Shown: positions 19,991 to 31,640, counted from the stretch's first letter. The stretch is DNA of 64,000 nt from Rapana venosa (GCA_028751875.1 CM054167.1:24861105-24925104); one strand, 5' to 3'. Notes: a model not told the origin generated them from the sequence alone. Numbers and translations are program-made.

Positions 19991-21820
19991 ACTGCTGTTA
20001 GCCACCATGTCTCTACCAATGCTGAGTAGTGTGCCTGTACTGTCTTGGTCTTTTGGCTGGCTGTGAAGGTTGATTTTTTTTTTTCCAGTTGGTTAAGTTG
20101 GGTGTGGTGGGTTTTTTTGGTTTTTTTTGTGGTAGTCTCTAATAGATGAGTGAAGCCAACAGCGTATATATGGTCTTGGGTATTTGCTAGAAGAACTTGT
20201 GGTGAAGATGGCCATGAAGTGTGCTGTGTGGCAATGGACAGACTGCAGGTAATAGGGGAGGGATGGCATGCATGGATAGACAGTGAGGGAAGGAGAGGTG
20301 GGCTGTAATAGTAGTGAGGGGAGTGAGGTGTTTGGATTATTTGTTGTTCTTGCACTTGTTGGGGGGGGGTGGGGTAATTGATCTCATACACAACTCTTGG
20401 TATTTCACACTCCCTAACTCACGAGCATGAATCACAGCACCCCTCACCATCCTCCCCCCCCCCAGTTCACCTTCCTCCCTATAAGCTTGTGATACTGCCA
20501 CACTCCCTGTTACCATGCACCCCCTCAATCTAAGGATGAACATTGTGTTGATTGAATATGCACTTCATAAAGGCAAATGGGAATTCTTCAGAGTGAAAAG
20601 GAGATTGGATTTAATATTTACTTCATGACATTACTGGGTGTGTGAACCTTTAAGACTATAGAAAATCAACAGAATATTGAGATATGACAGTGTCCATGGG
20701 AAGTACATTAATTTTTGTTTTAGACAAGCCATATTTTGTACACAATGGTGCTAGATAGCATTGCAGTATAATCATATCTAATTATGTCAATGATTTAAAT
20801 TTTTGTGTTGAAAAATACCTGCTCTTGTTGCCATCAAATGTTTGTTTGATTTGCTCAGTCTGCACAACCATTACAATCTGTGTATCATTAATATACCTTC
20901 TATTCTGAGGGAATTCAATGAAGAGAAAAATGCCATACAAATGTGATAGTGGTGATATTAGTTTTATTACCCTTTTATTTGTCCATTCCTGAATGAAATT
21001 CATAAGAAATTATTACCAAAATATTTTGTTAATCATTTAATTACTTTGAAGTATGAAAACCTTTTTTCTTCAACAAACATGAAGACTGCTCAATATTGTT
21101 ATACTGATTAAAACTGTCAGAAAGAACATGTAAAACGTGTATGAAGAATTTGAACTATAAATGTGAACAGAAAATGTTTATGTGTATGAGAGTGCGTTAA
21201 AATATTGTGTTTAAATGGTGCATATTTGTTGTTCAGTTACGGCTGTGTGTCTTATTTTGTTGAAATCCTGCATATCCTAAAGGGATGACTGGAAGTAATT
21301 TGAATTTTTCAACCAAAAATATTGTCTGATAAGGAGCCAGAATCTGGGTTGTGAAATGTCCTTGGGGGAGAAAAGGGATTTATGAAGTGAAAAAAAATCA
21401 AGATTTTAAACCAAAGCGGTTTCAGATTTGAATCATCCATAGAAAGCTAGCAAGCAATGTTGATTTGAAAGAACTGGAAATTGCTCTTGATAAGGAAGTG
21501 TTGCTTTTGCTATGATGAGAGAGATTCCTTTGAATACTCCTTTTGGCGATGTTAACATATAACACATTTTTGGTCAGACCTAGAAAATCTAAAAGTGTCA
21601 ATTGTCTTCTGATATAACAATAACTGAAACAAGAGTTTTATTTGGTGCAACATGAGGATTTGCCAATGATATAGTTGCTGACTTCGCAATACTGTTTTCG
21701 AAATACATTTTAAAGAGTTCTACAGACCTGGCAGAGTGTGTGTGTCTGTCACCGCCTTCACAGATTGTCCTTGATTGAACATTAAGATACCTGGTCATGA
21801 GGATGAACACTTGTGATGTA
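19991..21820. other. Unique sequence, no supported gene
   Basis: About 1.8 kb with no recognisable repeat family, RNA or convincing exon. It contains a G-run at 20,360-20,367 and a C-run at 20,455-20,463. The minus-strand frames here have no family resemblance. Confidence 0.4.
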
Positions 21821-21824
21821 TTGA

Positions 21825-22830
21825 TACAGGGGAAGAAGTATCAGTGATGCCAACCCATCTGTTCAGTTCTATGATGTGCCAACACACCTGTTCAGTTGCA
21901 TTGACACAGGGGAAGAAGTACCGGTGATGCCAACTCATCTGTTCATTTACATTGTATTGACACGGGAAGAAGTATCAGTAATGCCAACTCATCTGTTCAG
22001 TTGCATTGATATAGGGGAAGAAGTATCAGTAATGCCAACTCATCTGTTCAGTTCTCTGATGTATCAACACAGAGACCGAAGTATCAGTAATGTTAACACC
22101 TCTTCAATTATGGGCCGCAGAAGTGTTGGTAGTGCCAACACATCTGTTCAGTTGTATTTGACACAGGGGAAGAAGTATCAGTGATGCCAACTCATCTGTT
22201 CAGTTATGTTGTATTGACACAGGAAGAAGTATCAGTGATGCCAACTCATCTGTTCAGTTGTATTGACATAGGGGAAGAAGTATCAGTGATGCCAACTCAT
22301 CTGTTCAGTTGCATGACATAGGGAAAGAAGTGTCAGTGATGCCAACTCATCTGTTCAGTTGCATTGACATAGGGAAAGAAGTGTCAGTGATGCCAACTCA
22401 TCTGTTCAGTTGTATTGACACGGGAGAAGTATCAGTGATGCCAACTCATCTATTCAGGTATATTGTATTGATACAGGAAAAGTATCAGTAATGCCAACTC
22501 ATCTGTTCAGTTCTAGGCTGAAGTATCAGTAACGTTAACGCATCTCAATTATATTGTCGACACAGGGGCCGCACAAGTATCGGTAATGCCAACACATCTG
22601 TTCACTTATATTGTATTGACACGGGAAGAAGTATCGGTAATGCCAACACATCTGTTCAGTTATATTGTATTGACACAGGGGCTGCAGAAATATCGGTAAT
22701 TCCAACTCATCTGTTCAGTTATATTGACATAGGGGAAGAAGTATCAGTGATGCCAACTCATCTGTTCAGTTCTATGATGTATCAACACAAGAGACCGAAG
22801 TATCAGTGATGCCAACTCATCTCTTCAATG
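21825..22830. repeat. Minisatellite, ~48 bp unit
   Basis: Units contain AAGTATCAGTGATGCCAACT, CATCTGTTCAGTT, and TATTGACACAGGGGAAG. About 20 diverged copies with indels. Variants such as ATGTATCAACACAGAGACCG recur at 22,063 and 22,778, suggesting a higher-order duplication inside the array. Confidence 0.9.
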
Positions 22831-22904
22831 TCCTATGGAGGAGCTTTGCTGCCATCTGGTTTGAAGTTGTATGGATTAGTTCTGTCATTAGCCACTGCAA
22901 GTCA

Positions 22905-23455
22905 AGGCTGTGTCAGCATGACATTTCAACATCCACTGGAAAGTATCAAGTTGACATTTCAGCATCCACATTCCTGTACCACTGGAAAGTATCAAGTTGA
23001 CATTTCAGCATCCACATTCCTGTACCACTGGAAAGTATCAAGTTGACATTTCAGCATCCACATTCCTGTACCACTGGAAAGTATCAAGTTGACATTTCAG
23101 CATCCACATTCCTGTACCACTGGAAAGTATCAAGTTGACATTTCAGCATCCACATTCCTGTACCACTGGAAAGTATCAAGTTGACATTTCAGCATCCACA
23201 TTCCTGTACCACTGGAAAGTATCAAGTTGACCTTTCAACATCCACATTCCTGTACCACTGGAAAGTATCAAGTTGACCTTTCAGCATCCACATTCCTGTA
23301 CCACTGGAAAGTATCAAGTTGACCTTTCAACATCCACATTCCTGTACCACTGGAAAGTATCAAGTTGACATTTCAGCATCCACATTCATGTACCACTGGA
23401 AAGTATCAAGTTGACATTTCAGCATCCACATTCATGTACCACCGGAAAGTGTATC
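22905..23455. repeat. 46-bp minisatellite, about 11 copies
   Basis: The unit is GTACCACTGGAAAGTATCAA, then GTTGACATTTCAGCATCC, then ACATTCCT. Copies are nearly identical, with ACATTTCAG/CCTTTCAAC and CATTCCTG/CATTCATG variants, so the array is young. It passes directly into a related 52-bp array on the right. Confidence 0.94.
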
Positions 23456-24110
23456 AACATGAAACTTTAACACTCCAGTACCTTATGAAATGATATCAAC
23501 ATGAAACTTCAACTTCAACACTCGAGCACCACTGGAAATTGTATCAATATGAAGCTTCAACATAAACACTCCAGCACCACTGGAAATTGTATTGATCAAT
23601 ATGAAGCTTCAACATAAACACTCCAGCACCACTGGAAATTGTATTGATCAATATGAAACTTCAACATCAACACTCCAGCACCACTGGAAATTGTATTGAT
23701 CAATATGAAACTTCAACATCAACACTCCAGCACCACTGGAAATTGTATTGATCAATATGAAACTTCAACATCAACACTCCAGCACCACTGGAAATTGTAT
23801 TGATCAATATGAAACTTCAACATCAACACTCCAGCACCACTGGAAATTGTATTGATCAATATGAAACTTCAACATCAACACTCCAGTACCACTGGAAATT
23901 GTATTGATCAATATGAAACTTCAACATCAACACTCCAGCACCACTGGAAATTGTATCAATTTGAAACTTCAACATCAACACTCCAGTATCACTGGAAATT
24001 GTATTGATCAATATGAAACTTCAACATCAACACTCCAGTACCACTGGAAATTATATTGACATACTTCAGCATCAACACACCAGTGCCATAATGTAAAAAG
24101 TGTATCAACA
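23456..24110. repeat. 52-bp minisatellite related to the 46-bp array
   Basis: The unit is CACCACTGGAAATTGTATTG, then ATCAATATGAAACTTCAACA, then TCAACACTCCAG. The blocks CCACTGGAAA, GTAT, TCAACATC and ACTCC align in order with the 46-bp unit, so the two arrays diverged from one ancestor. About 11 copies; end copies are decayed. Confidence 0.93.
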
Positions 24111-24454
24111 TAAACTTTCAACACCAACATCGCAGTACCATTGAAAAGTGAAGGCGGTGGTGGAAGTAAGCGGCCAGAAAGCATGGCGGAGGTGAGGTGA
24201 TTTGTTGGCGTGATCAGGCAACAGACAACGTGTTCACCAGAACAAGCGGAGAAGAGCAAGAAGACAATAATTATTTCATCACACTGTTTTTGATACTATG
24301 AAGGGAAGGTGTAAGAAGAAGAAGAAAAACGGGCAGGCTGACCATCAGGATGAAGTGGACTGACTCTTGCATTCTGACAGTGCCTACTGATGGACTGGGG
24401 ACTAGAGGCAGGCAGAAAGTGAATTAATTACACATCTTTTTTTCATTCGGCAGG
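24111..24454. other. Unique spacer between minisatellites
   Basis: Holds a short AAGAAGAAGAAGAAAA stretch near 24,313-24,328 and no supported gene. The sequence is less AT-rich than most spacers in the window. Confidence 0.35.
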
Positions 24455-24501
24455 TCACCATGTCTCGGACACCTGTTATCCTGCCTTTGCTGATCAAACA
24501 G

Positions 24502-24562
24502 TTAATAATAATAATGTATGGAATTCATATAGCGCTGAATCTTGTAAACAAATCGAAGCGCT
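24502..24562 (+). mobile_element. AGCGCT short element inside a minisatellite unit
   Basis: (TAA)n followed by TATGGAATTCATATAGCGCT, GAATCTTGTAAACAAATC and GAAGCGCT. It splits a 55-bp unit between AAACAG and CTGTCA. This is the same family as the 67-bp insert at 10,754-10,820. Confidence 0.75.
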
Positions 24563-24616
24563 GTCACCACTTCGTCACTCATACATCTGTTATCCTGCCA
24601 TTTCTGATCAAACAGC

Positions 24617-24700
24617 TAATAATAATAATAATAATAATAAAAATAATAATAATATGTGGAGTTCATATAACACTGAATCTTGCAAACAAATCGAAGCGCT
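24617..24700 (+). mobile_element. Second AGCGCT element at the same place in the next unit
   Basis: A longer (AAT)n stretch precedes GTGGAGTTCATATAACACTG and CAAATCGAAGCGCT. Its position within the minisatellite unit is identical to the copy at 24,502. The AGCGCT start is mutated to AACACT. Confidence 0.75.
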
Positions 24701-25345
24701 GTCACCACTTCGTCACTCGTACGCATGTTATCCTGTTATTGCTGATCAAACAGCTGTCATCAGTTCTTCACTCATACACGTTATCCTGCTATTGCTGATC
24801 AAACAGCTGTCATCAGTTCTTCACTCGTACACATGTTATCCTGCTATTGCTGATCAAACAGCTGTCATCAGTTCTTCACTCATACACAGGTTATCCTGCT
24901 ATTGCTGATCAAACAGCTGTCATCAGTTCGTCACTCGTACACGTTATCCTGCTATTGCTGATCAAACAGCTGTCATCAGTTCTTCACTCGTACACATGTT
25001 ATCCTGCTATTGCTGATCAAACAGCTGTCATCAGTTCTTCACTCGTACACATGTTATCCTGCTATTGCTGATCAAACAGCTGTCATCAGTTCTTCACTCG
25101 TACACATGTTATCCTGCTATTGCTGATCAAACAGCTGTCATCAGTTCTTCACTCATACATGTTATCCTGCTATTGCTGATCAAACAGCTGTCATCATTTC
25201 TTCACTCATACACGTTATCCTGCTATTGCTGATCAAACAGCTGTCATCATTTCTTCACTCATACACAGGTTATCCTGCTATTGCTGATCAAACAGCTGTC
25301 TCATCCTTTCTTCACTCATACATGCTATTCTGCCATTGCTGATCA

Positions 25346-26110
25346 GAGAGGACATTGTTCACTACCTCCACATTGTGAAGGAAGACCCAGGAGAATGAAT
25401 GCAGCCAGCAGTGTGGGGGAACCAGGAGTCACAAGAGATGCAAGGAATAGGCAACCCCTGCCCAGCATGCAGTGAAAATGGCTAGGTCAGGCCGGGATGG
25501 AGCCTTGTCATGACAAGTACTGCTTAGGAAGTGATGAGATAGCCCTGGTATGGCCACCGTGGTCGGCTGGGCTACAAACAGTAGGGTTGGACTGGTATCG
25601 AGTAACAAAAGTGGAGAGTGAATCCTCCTAACTTCAGGCCTGTGGCTTGGGGGAATGAAAAAAGAAAGAAAGTGCATTAATTCGTTCTGAACTGTACTGG
25701 ACTGTGGAGAGTCGGCTGGCATCGATACAGTGACTGCTAAATCAGGCAAACAGTGACAGGAGTGGCAGCTAGCTTTATCAGTTCTCCTTTCTGCAGTATC
25801 CATCATTCCTGGCACCAGTGTGAAGAGTGTGTTTTACTCTAAAACGCCATGAGATCATTTTGTTGTAGAAGGTTGTGTTTAAATCTACCCAGATATTATT
25901 GGGCTTTGTCGTTTGTTTTTTTTTGGGTTGGTTGGTTTTCTGAGCACTGCAGACAGATAGTTGATTGGTTTGATGTGGAATATTTGTTGGCAGCTTATTC
26001 AGAGCAGTGAGATCAAAGTGAATTCATACAGACGGCTTTTTTTGTTCCCCCTGGTTAGCCAATGGTTTGCTAGTGATGGCCTATAGATTCTGTCTTGCTC
26101 CTTACCATTT
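25346..26110. other. Unique sequence, no supported gene
   Basis: Mixed-composition sequence, less AT-rich at 25,380-25,560. The minus-strand frame at 25,429-25,815 has no family features. No repeat family is recognised. Confidence 0.35.
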
Positions 26111-26126
26111 TATGTGTTGAGCTGTA

Positions 26127-26620
26127 TGTGTGTGTGTGTGTGTGTGTGTGTTGTGTGTGTGTACATGTGTGTGTGTGTGTATGTGCATGTGTGTGTGTGC
26201 ATGCGTGTGTGCATGCTTGTGCGTGTGTGTGTGTATTTAGGGGGGTGTTTGTTTTTTTGTATTGAGTGGTTTGTGTGTGTGTGTGCGGGCATTTGCCTTT
26301 TTTTTTTTGATTGAGTAGTTTGTGTGCGTGCGTGTGTGTGTGCTTATATTTTTTGATTGAGTAGTGTGTGTGTGCGTGCGCGTGTGTGTGTGCATGCATG
26401 TGTGTGTGTGTGTATATTTTTGGATTGAGGTCTGTGTGTGGATGCGTGTGTGTGTGTGGGGAGGGGGGGGGGGGGGGGCACTGTGTGAGCATATTTTTTG
26501 CATTGAGGTGTGTGTGTGTGAGTTAATTTTTTTGCATTGATTAGTGTGTGTGTGTATGTGTGGGTATGTGAGAGCTTATTTTTTTTACATTGAGTAGTGT
26601 GCGTGTGTGTGTGTGTAAGT
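26127..26620. repeat. Interrupted (TG)n region with a G-run
   Basis: Successive TG/TGCG microsatellite stretches are separated by T-rich pieces of the type TTTTTGATTGAGTAGT, which recur at intervals of about 50-80 bp. A G-run lies at 26,464-26,478. Confidence 0.9.
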
Positions 26621-26649
26621 GTGAGAGAGATGAAGTTGAGTGTGAAGGT

Positions 26650-26937
26650 ATTACACTACACTACCCTACACTACACTACACTGCACTACACTACACTACA
26701 CAACACTACACCACACCACACCACACCACACCACACCACACCACACCACCACACCACACACTACACCACACTACACCACACCCACTACACCACACTACAC
26801 CACACTACACCACACCCACACCAACACCACACCACACCACACCACACCACACCAACACCACACCACACCAACACCAACACCACACCACACCACACCACAC
26901 CACACCACACCACACCACACTATACTACACCACACTA
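26650..26937. repeat. Pentamer satellite (CACAC/CACTA family)
   Basis: Tandem ACACC and ACTAC pentamers with AACACC hexamer interruptions. The His/Thr-rich frames across it reflect the repeat. Confidence 0.95.
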
Positions 26938-27130
26938 TAGAGGATAGAAATGGCATTGCGCAGGAAGCAGGGGACAGAACTGACGACGAATGAAGTCGGT
27001 CTGTGTTAGAACTGTCTGTGATCTGTCACCTGCTGAGTGCGCAGTCCCATTTTTTTCACCCTCTCGTCTTCTGTGATGAAAAGGGTTAATGTAGGTGAAT
27101 AAGGAAAAAAAAACCCTATTTCTCTCCTCC

Positions 27131-27320
27131 TTAAGAAAAAAAAAAAAAAAAACCAAAAGAAGAAAAGAAAAAAAGAGAAAGAAAAAAAATATTTAAAAAA
27201 AAGAAAGAAAAAAAAACACACCGAAAAGAGAAAAAGAAGGGGGGAAAAATGCAAAAGAAAGGATGAAGAAAACAAGGGGGAAATAGGAAGAAAGAAAAAA
27301 ATATCATACAGAATGTTTGC
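27131..27320. repeat. Purine-only AAAAG-rich tract
   Basis: About 190 bases almost free of pyrimidines on the plus strand. Minus-strand frames read as Phe/Ser-rich strings and are not taken as proteins. Confidence 0.85.
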
Positions 27321-27519
27321 AATATAAATAATTAATACATTTCATATTGACAACATACTATTATGACCAAAGGTCACTCTCCAACAGTCTTGTGAGGATC
27401 ATTCTGACCGGCTGTCGGACCCAAGCACAACCAGTGTTAACCCGTTTTACCAACCAACCGATTCAGGCTATGGGGGGAGAGGGTAAAGTGAGAGGGTGGG
27501 CCCTAAAGGGAGAGGGTGC

Positions 27520-27537
27520 CCCCCCCCCCCCCCCCCC

Positions 27538-27565
<28 letters not shown>
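27520..27565. repeat. Poly-C directly joined to poly-A
   Basis: A C-run of about 17 is followed without spacing by an A-run of about 27. Length is probably unreliable in any assembly. Confidence 0.85.
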
Positions 27566-27568
<3 letters not shown>

Positions 27569-27879
27569 CACAACCAGAGAATAGAATAACTCTGGTCAGA
27601 ATGATGGCAAGATTTTTGGAAAGTCTTAATTATGATATCGTTTTTTGTTTGTTTTTTTGGTTTTTTTTTATGTTGGCAAAGTTAGGTACAGCTCCATTGT
27701 CTTTTGTGATTTTTAGTAGTTGTTTTTGGTTTGGTGGTGTGTGTTGGTTTGTTTGGTTAAAAAAAAAAATCAATTCTTACAGTTTTGAATATTTCGTCAG
27801 TTAAAGACTCCTTAGTTCGCTCTGAAGCACCTGAACCAACTCGTCCACCTTTGTACGATGTATCACAGGGGGCAGATGT

Positions 27880-27882
<3 letters not shown>

Positions 27883-27926
<44 letters not shown>
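27883..27926. repeat. (CA)n microsatellite
   Basis: Uninterrupted CA dinucleotides, about 22 copies. Confidence 0.95.
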
Positions 27927-27927
<1 letters not shown>

Positions 27928-28164
27928 CTGTATCATATCATGTACCTGGATGCCTTTGTGTCGATAACTCTGCCCGCTGGATACAACGTACCATAGGTGT
28001 GTTGTCATTGGCCTTATTTCCTTTTTGAGGAAAGCTCATAAGGTTTGGAGGGGGGTTTGGCATAGAGAGAAAAATAGTGCGGTTAATGTTGTTTACTGAA
28101 AACTTTTTGGTTTTTGCAGTAAATAGTTTACCAGAAAGCTTTATAATATGGTGTAATAACAAAC

Positions 28165-28513
28165 AGCCCAGCCCGCCCCCTCCCCCCCCCAGCCCCCTCC
28201 CAACCCTCTCCACCCCCTCCCCCCATCCCTTCCCCCCAGCCCTCTCCACCCCCTCCCCCAGCCCTCTCCACCCCCTCCCCCCATCCCCCTCCACCCCCTC
28301 CTCCCATCCCCCTCCCCCCAGCCCTCTCCCCCATCTCCCTTCCCCCCTCCCTCTCCACCCCCTCCCCCATTCCCCTCTCCCCCAGCCCTCTCCACCCCCC
28401 CCCCCCCCCCCCCAAGGTCCCTCACACATACACACCCCACATGCACGTACACACACGCACACACACGTACACACGCGCACACACATGCACACACACACAC
28501 ACAATACGACTCC
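28165..28513. repeat. C-rich minisatellite, C-run and CA-rich tail
   Basis: Units of the form CCCTCTCCACCCCCTCCCC make a strand almost lacking G, followed by a C-run (28,397-28,413) and then CA-rich repeats to 28,503. Pro-rich and Gly-rich frames on the two strands are composition artefacts. Confidence 0.9.
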
Positions 28514-28654
28514 AAGCAGCGCAGCACAGCACATTTCATGGCATGAAGATGCTGAAAAGCTGTAGAGATGCGTTCAGTGAGACGGTCGGTCATGGCTTTA
28601 TGATTAGTGTTATGTATATGCAGTATTGTTCAAGTTGTCATCGGATTTTTTTTC

Positions 28655-28960
28655 CAGTATGAGTGAACAGGTATTAGTTGGTCAGTAAGACCAGTGTTGT
28701 TTCAAGGAATCTGGTTTGAACTTAATCTCATTTTATGTGCTGTTACGATCTCTCCCACAACGCGGTGACCGTCCTGGGTTGACTATTATAGTTGGCCAGG
28801 GTGTTAATACAAGGAACGAGAGTAGAGTTGGTTTTAAATCCTGTTTTAATCTTGCGTATGATTGCACATTTTAATCTGAGATATAAAAAAGAAATAAAAG
28901 GACAAGGTGACAGCACCTCTGGTCTCAGTGGGGCTATAAACAAGATTGGATTGGATTGGA
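28655..28960 (+). mobile_element. Dispersed repeat, copy 2 (pair with 18.5 kb)
   Basis: Matches 18,470-18,790, sharing AAGGAATCTGG, TCTCCCACAACGCGGTGACC and AGTAGAGTTGGTTTTA. It ends in ATTGGATTGGATTGGAT, a pentamer tail on the plus strand, so it is most likely a SINE or the 3' end of a LINE. Confidence 0.72.
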
Positions 28961-29289
28961 TATCATCAAACTTTATTTTCTTCTTTTTTTAGTGACATCA
29001 TCTTGACAGAAAAGATTTCACTGTATGAAACGAGAAATGCTTTCACCGCAAGAACACAATGCCACAAATGCAGTTGGCCCCCCTCCCCCCTCTCCCTATT
29101 ATGAATTTGCATTTGTTGGCTTATGAGATTGGGATTGTCTTTGGACAGATAAGTGTTTAGAGAACAGTTGTGTAAGTTACCTATGTTGTTGGGTTTTTTT
29201 TTTGGGGGGGGTAGAATGCATATCTTATTTGTAGACCACTTAAGTTAGGGCATATTTCTCTGCCTAGGGTCTAGTCTTCTCCTGCACTT

Positions 29290-29565
29290 GTAACTTTGCT
29301 AGAGGTCTTGTCTGGCTTCAGCTGACACATTCCCACTTCAAGGAAAATTCATTTGTGAGAAAATTTCAGACTTGCTTGAAAAAAGCAGAATAGGCTGGTT
29401 AGGCAGAAAATAAGGGAGGAAGGGGGGGGGGGGGGGGGAGAGGTGTTAGGGAAAAGGCAGAAACAAAAGGAGTGATAGAAATGGGGAAGTTTCTAGCTCA
29501 AAATTTTCAGAAAGTGGGGATGTTATACTGAGAGAACCATCAGCATCCCCACAAAGGTAAAACTA
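29290..29565 (-). mobile_element. Dispersed repeat D, reverse copy
   Basis: The reverse complement aligns with 31,290-31,640 and 35,055-35,382: GGGGATGCTGATGG, CAGTATAACATCCCCAC, GAGCTAGAAACTTCCCC and TTTGTTTCTGCC occur in the same order. A G-run (29,419-29,438) has expanded inside this copy. Confidence 0.65.
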
Positions 29566-30059
29566 TGTTGTAATTATTGTGTGCAGTTTGGGGACAACAG
29601 AATTGTTAGTCCATGGCTAGAATAAGTGAAGGATTTGTTTGAAGCTGCTCCCTGCAATACTGCCACTCGCTCCCTGCATTACTGCCGCTCCACTCCCTGC
29701 ATCATTACCGACATATTCTGGGGGGAACTTTGAGTCAGAAAAAAGAAAGAGTGTAGAAAGCTGCAGTAGTGTTAGCTGCAGGTAAGTACAGTGTCAGGCT
29801 TCCCTCCCCTCCCCTCCCCTCCCCTCCCCTCCCACACTGCAGGTTGTACTTGCTTAGCTAGTATTCAGACTGCAACAACCTCAGGTAAGGAGTTTTGGGT
29901 AAAGCCGTATCAAAGGAAGGAGAAATTAGCTTGTATCTGTACCAATCGGCCTGTGGTCAGAGAATGAGAGTGCAACTACTGTGTATGTTCTGTTGTTAGC
30001 TTGTAATCAGAGAGTGAGTTTATCACTTCTATAATTATATCAGAGAATGATACTTTGAT
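29566..30059. other. Unique sequence with CCCCT tract
   Basis: A (CCCCT)n run lies at 29,803-29,831, and a short duplicated CTCCCTGCA-containing segment at 29,648-29,705. No gene is seen. Confidence 0.45.
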
Positions 30060-30235
30060 AGTCACTTCTGTATCTGTAGTCAGAGAAAGTGGTTTTTACT
30101 TATGTAGCTGTACTGATATTGATTTGTAGTCAGAGAAAGGTTTTTACTTATGTATCTGTACTGATATTGATTTGTAGTCAGAGAAAGAGGTTTTTACTTA
30201 TGTATCTGTACTGACATTGATTTGTAGTCAGAGCA
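30060..30235. repeat. Tandem repeat, ~57 bp unit, about three copies
   Basis: Units contain GTCAGAGAAAG, TTTTTACTTATGTATCTG and TACTGATATTGATTTGTA. Confidence 0.85.
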
Positions 30236-30419
30236 TGTCATAGTCCATTTCCTTAGTATTGCAGAGGTAAGTGGTGTCAGTTACGACAAACACTACAAAG
30301 ACAGGACTGTGAGAAAGAAAGCACAAAGCACAGCGTAGTTTAATATTTATGTAGAGTCATGTGAGACATGTTAGTGTTGTAGAGTGGGTCTGTAGCCTTT
30401 GCCCCCTTCTAAATCTTGC

Positions 30420-31200
30420 AGCATTGAATGTTGGCCTGTCAGCGACCTCCATCTTGATGGCAGCCGCTGATGTATGCCCTTCAGTTATCTATCCCCTTCT
30501 GTCTTCAGTCCTTCTGTAGATGTCATCTGTCAGCAAGTCTCTTCATTTTGCTATGCCCTCTACATAGGGAGGTGGTGATCTTTCTCTTCTCTGGCCCCTG
30601 TTATGCCCTGGAGTCTTCATTACATGGCAGCTCTGATGTCTCTTAGCCGGTCCAAACTAATATTTCAGTTTTCTTCTCCTAACCAGGCTTTAAGTTCAGG
30701 GTGTTTGTTCATTTCTTACAAAATGCTGTGGTTTGTTCGTCTTTTGGTTTAACATACTCTTAGAAGTCTGCTGTAAATCCACATCTCTGCTCTTTTTTAA
30801 ACATCTGTTCATTATTCTTAGAAGTCTGCTGTAAATCCACATCTCTGCCCTTTAAAAAAAAATCGTTTTTTATTCTTAGAAGTCTGCTGTAAGTCCACAT
30901 CTCTGCCTTTTAAAAAAAATCTGTTTTTATCTACAGCTTTGAGAGTCTGTGCTTCTCTTTCATATAAAATAACTCGTGGCAAAGTAAGCGTGCAGTATTT
31001 TAAAGTTTGAGCATATTTCATAAAGATTGTCTCTCCAGATATTAGTAAGATGAACTATTCTTTGTTTGGCTGGAACAATTCTTGGAGGATGCTGCGAAAA
31101 CCTTTGTCTGAACTCTTGTGTTTTCACAACTTGATTAATGTAACTCTCTTCTGGCAGGTTGCCCCAAATGCCCTCAGTCCAGACTTCAGAAGTTAAAAAA
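30420..31200 (-). mobile_element. Decayed RTE-like LINE fragment with an internal triplication
   Basis: At DNA level it matches 16,290-16,870, including CTTCTGTAGATGTCATC, ACATGGCAGCTCTGATGTCT and TTTCAGTTTTCTTCTCC-like parts, in the same order and orientation. TCTTAGAAGTCTGCTGTAA followed by TCCACATCTCTGC is repeated three times (about 30,762, 30,816 and 30,876). No long frame survives. Confidence 0.6.
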
Positions 31201-31289
31201 TAAACATGCTGCACAATGTATACTATCCTTCTAAATCTATCTATCTATCCTTCTAATCTAACTATCCTTCTGAATCTTCTAATGTTTTT

Positions 31290-31640
31290 ATACCAGTCTC
31301 CCCTGTGGGGATGTCGGGGGGGGGGGGGGGGGGGGGGGTGTTCCTGTCAGTATAAATAGCATCCCCACCTTCTGGAAATTCTGTGCTAGGAATTCCCTCA
31401 TTTCTATCCATCTCTTTGCGTCTGCCTTGTTCCTTCTCTTCCTTTTACCTCCTTTTAGTCTTTCTGCCTTTTCAGTCCATTCTCCTGCTATTTTTTTTTT
31501 CTCCAGAAAGACTTGAACTATAACTTCTCTCCCACACCAAAGTGGGATGTGCTGGGCCTGACTTGTTATACTTAAACAGCAGTGCAGTGGATTTTTGCTA
31601 ATATGACAGGCAACAACAGTTGCTGTATGAGACCTTTCTT
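31290..31640 (+). mobile_element. Dispersed repeat D, copy 2
   Basis: Shares TATAAATAGCATCCCCAC, TCTGGAAATTCTGTGCTAG, GCTGGGCCTGACTTGT and ACAACAGTTGCTGT with 35,055-35,382. A G-run (31,315-31,338) replaces the GGGGG stretch of the other copy. A TATC microsatellite (about 31,233-31,250) lies just upstream. Confidence 0.75.

Larger units (their letters stand above)
24455..25345. repeat. Minisatellite, ~55 bp unit, containing inserted elements
   Basis: The unit is TATCCTGCTATTGCTGATCA, AACAGCTGTCATCAGTTC, then TTCACTCGTACACATGT. About 14 copies. Two units at the left contain an internal AAT-rich/AGCGCT insertion at the same place (after AAACAG), meaning that an inserted unit was itself duplicated. 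Confidence 0.92.

Noticed and set aside
22905..23455. Regular 46-bp repeats resembling a CRISPR array
   Set aside because: Copies are directly adjacent with no unique spacers, no cas genes are near, and the genome is eukaryotic.
26650..26937. Possible telomere-like repeat
   Set aside because: The pentamer CACAC/CACTA does not match the TTAGGG-type repeat expected in most animals, and it lies inside unrelated sequence.
26590..26947. Frames rich in His, Thr and Tyr
   Set aside because: They arise from the ACACC/ACTAC pentamer satellite in two frames at once.
28077..28593. Gly-rich and Pro-rich frames on both strands
   Set aside because: They come from a C-rich minisatellite and CA repeats; composition alone explains them.
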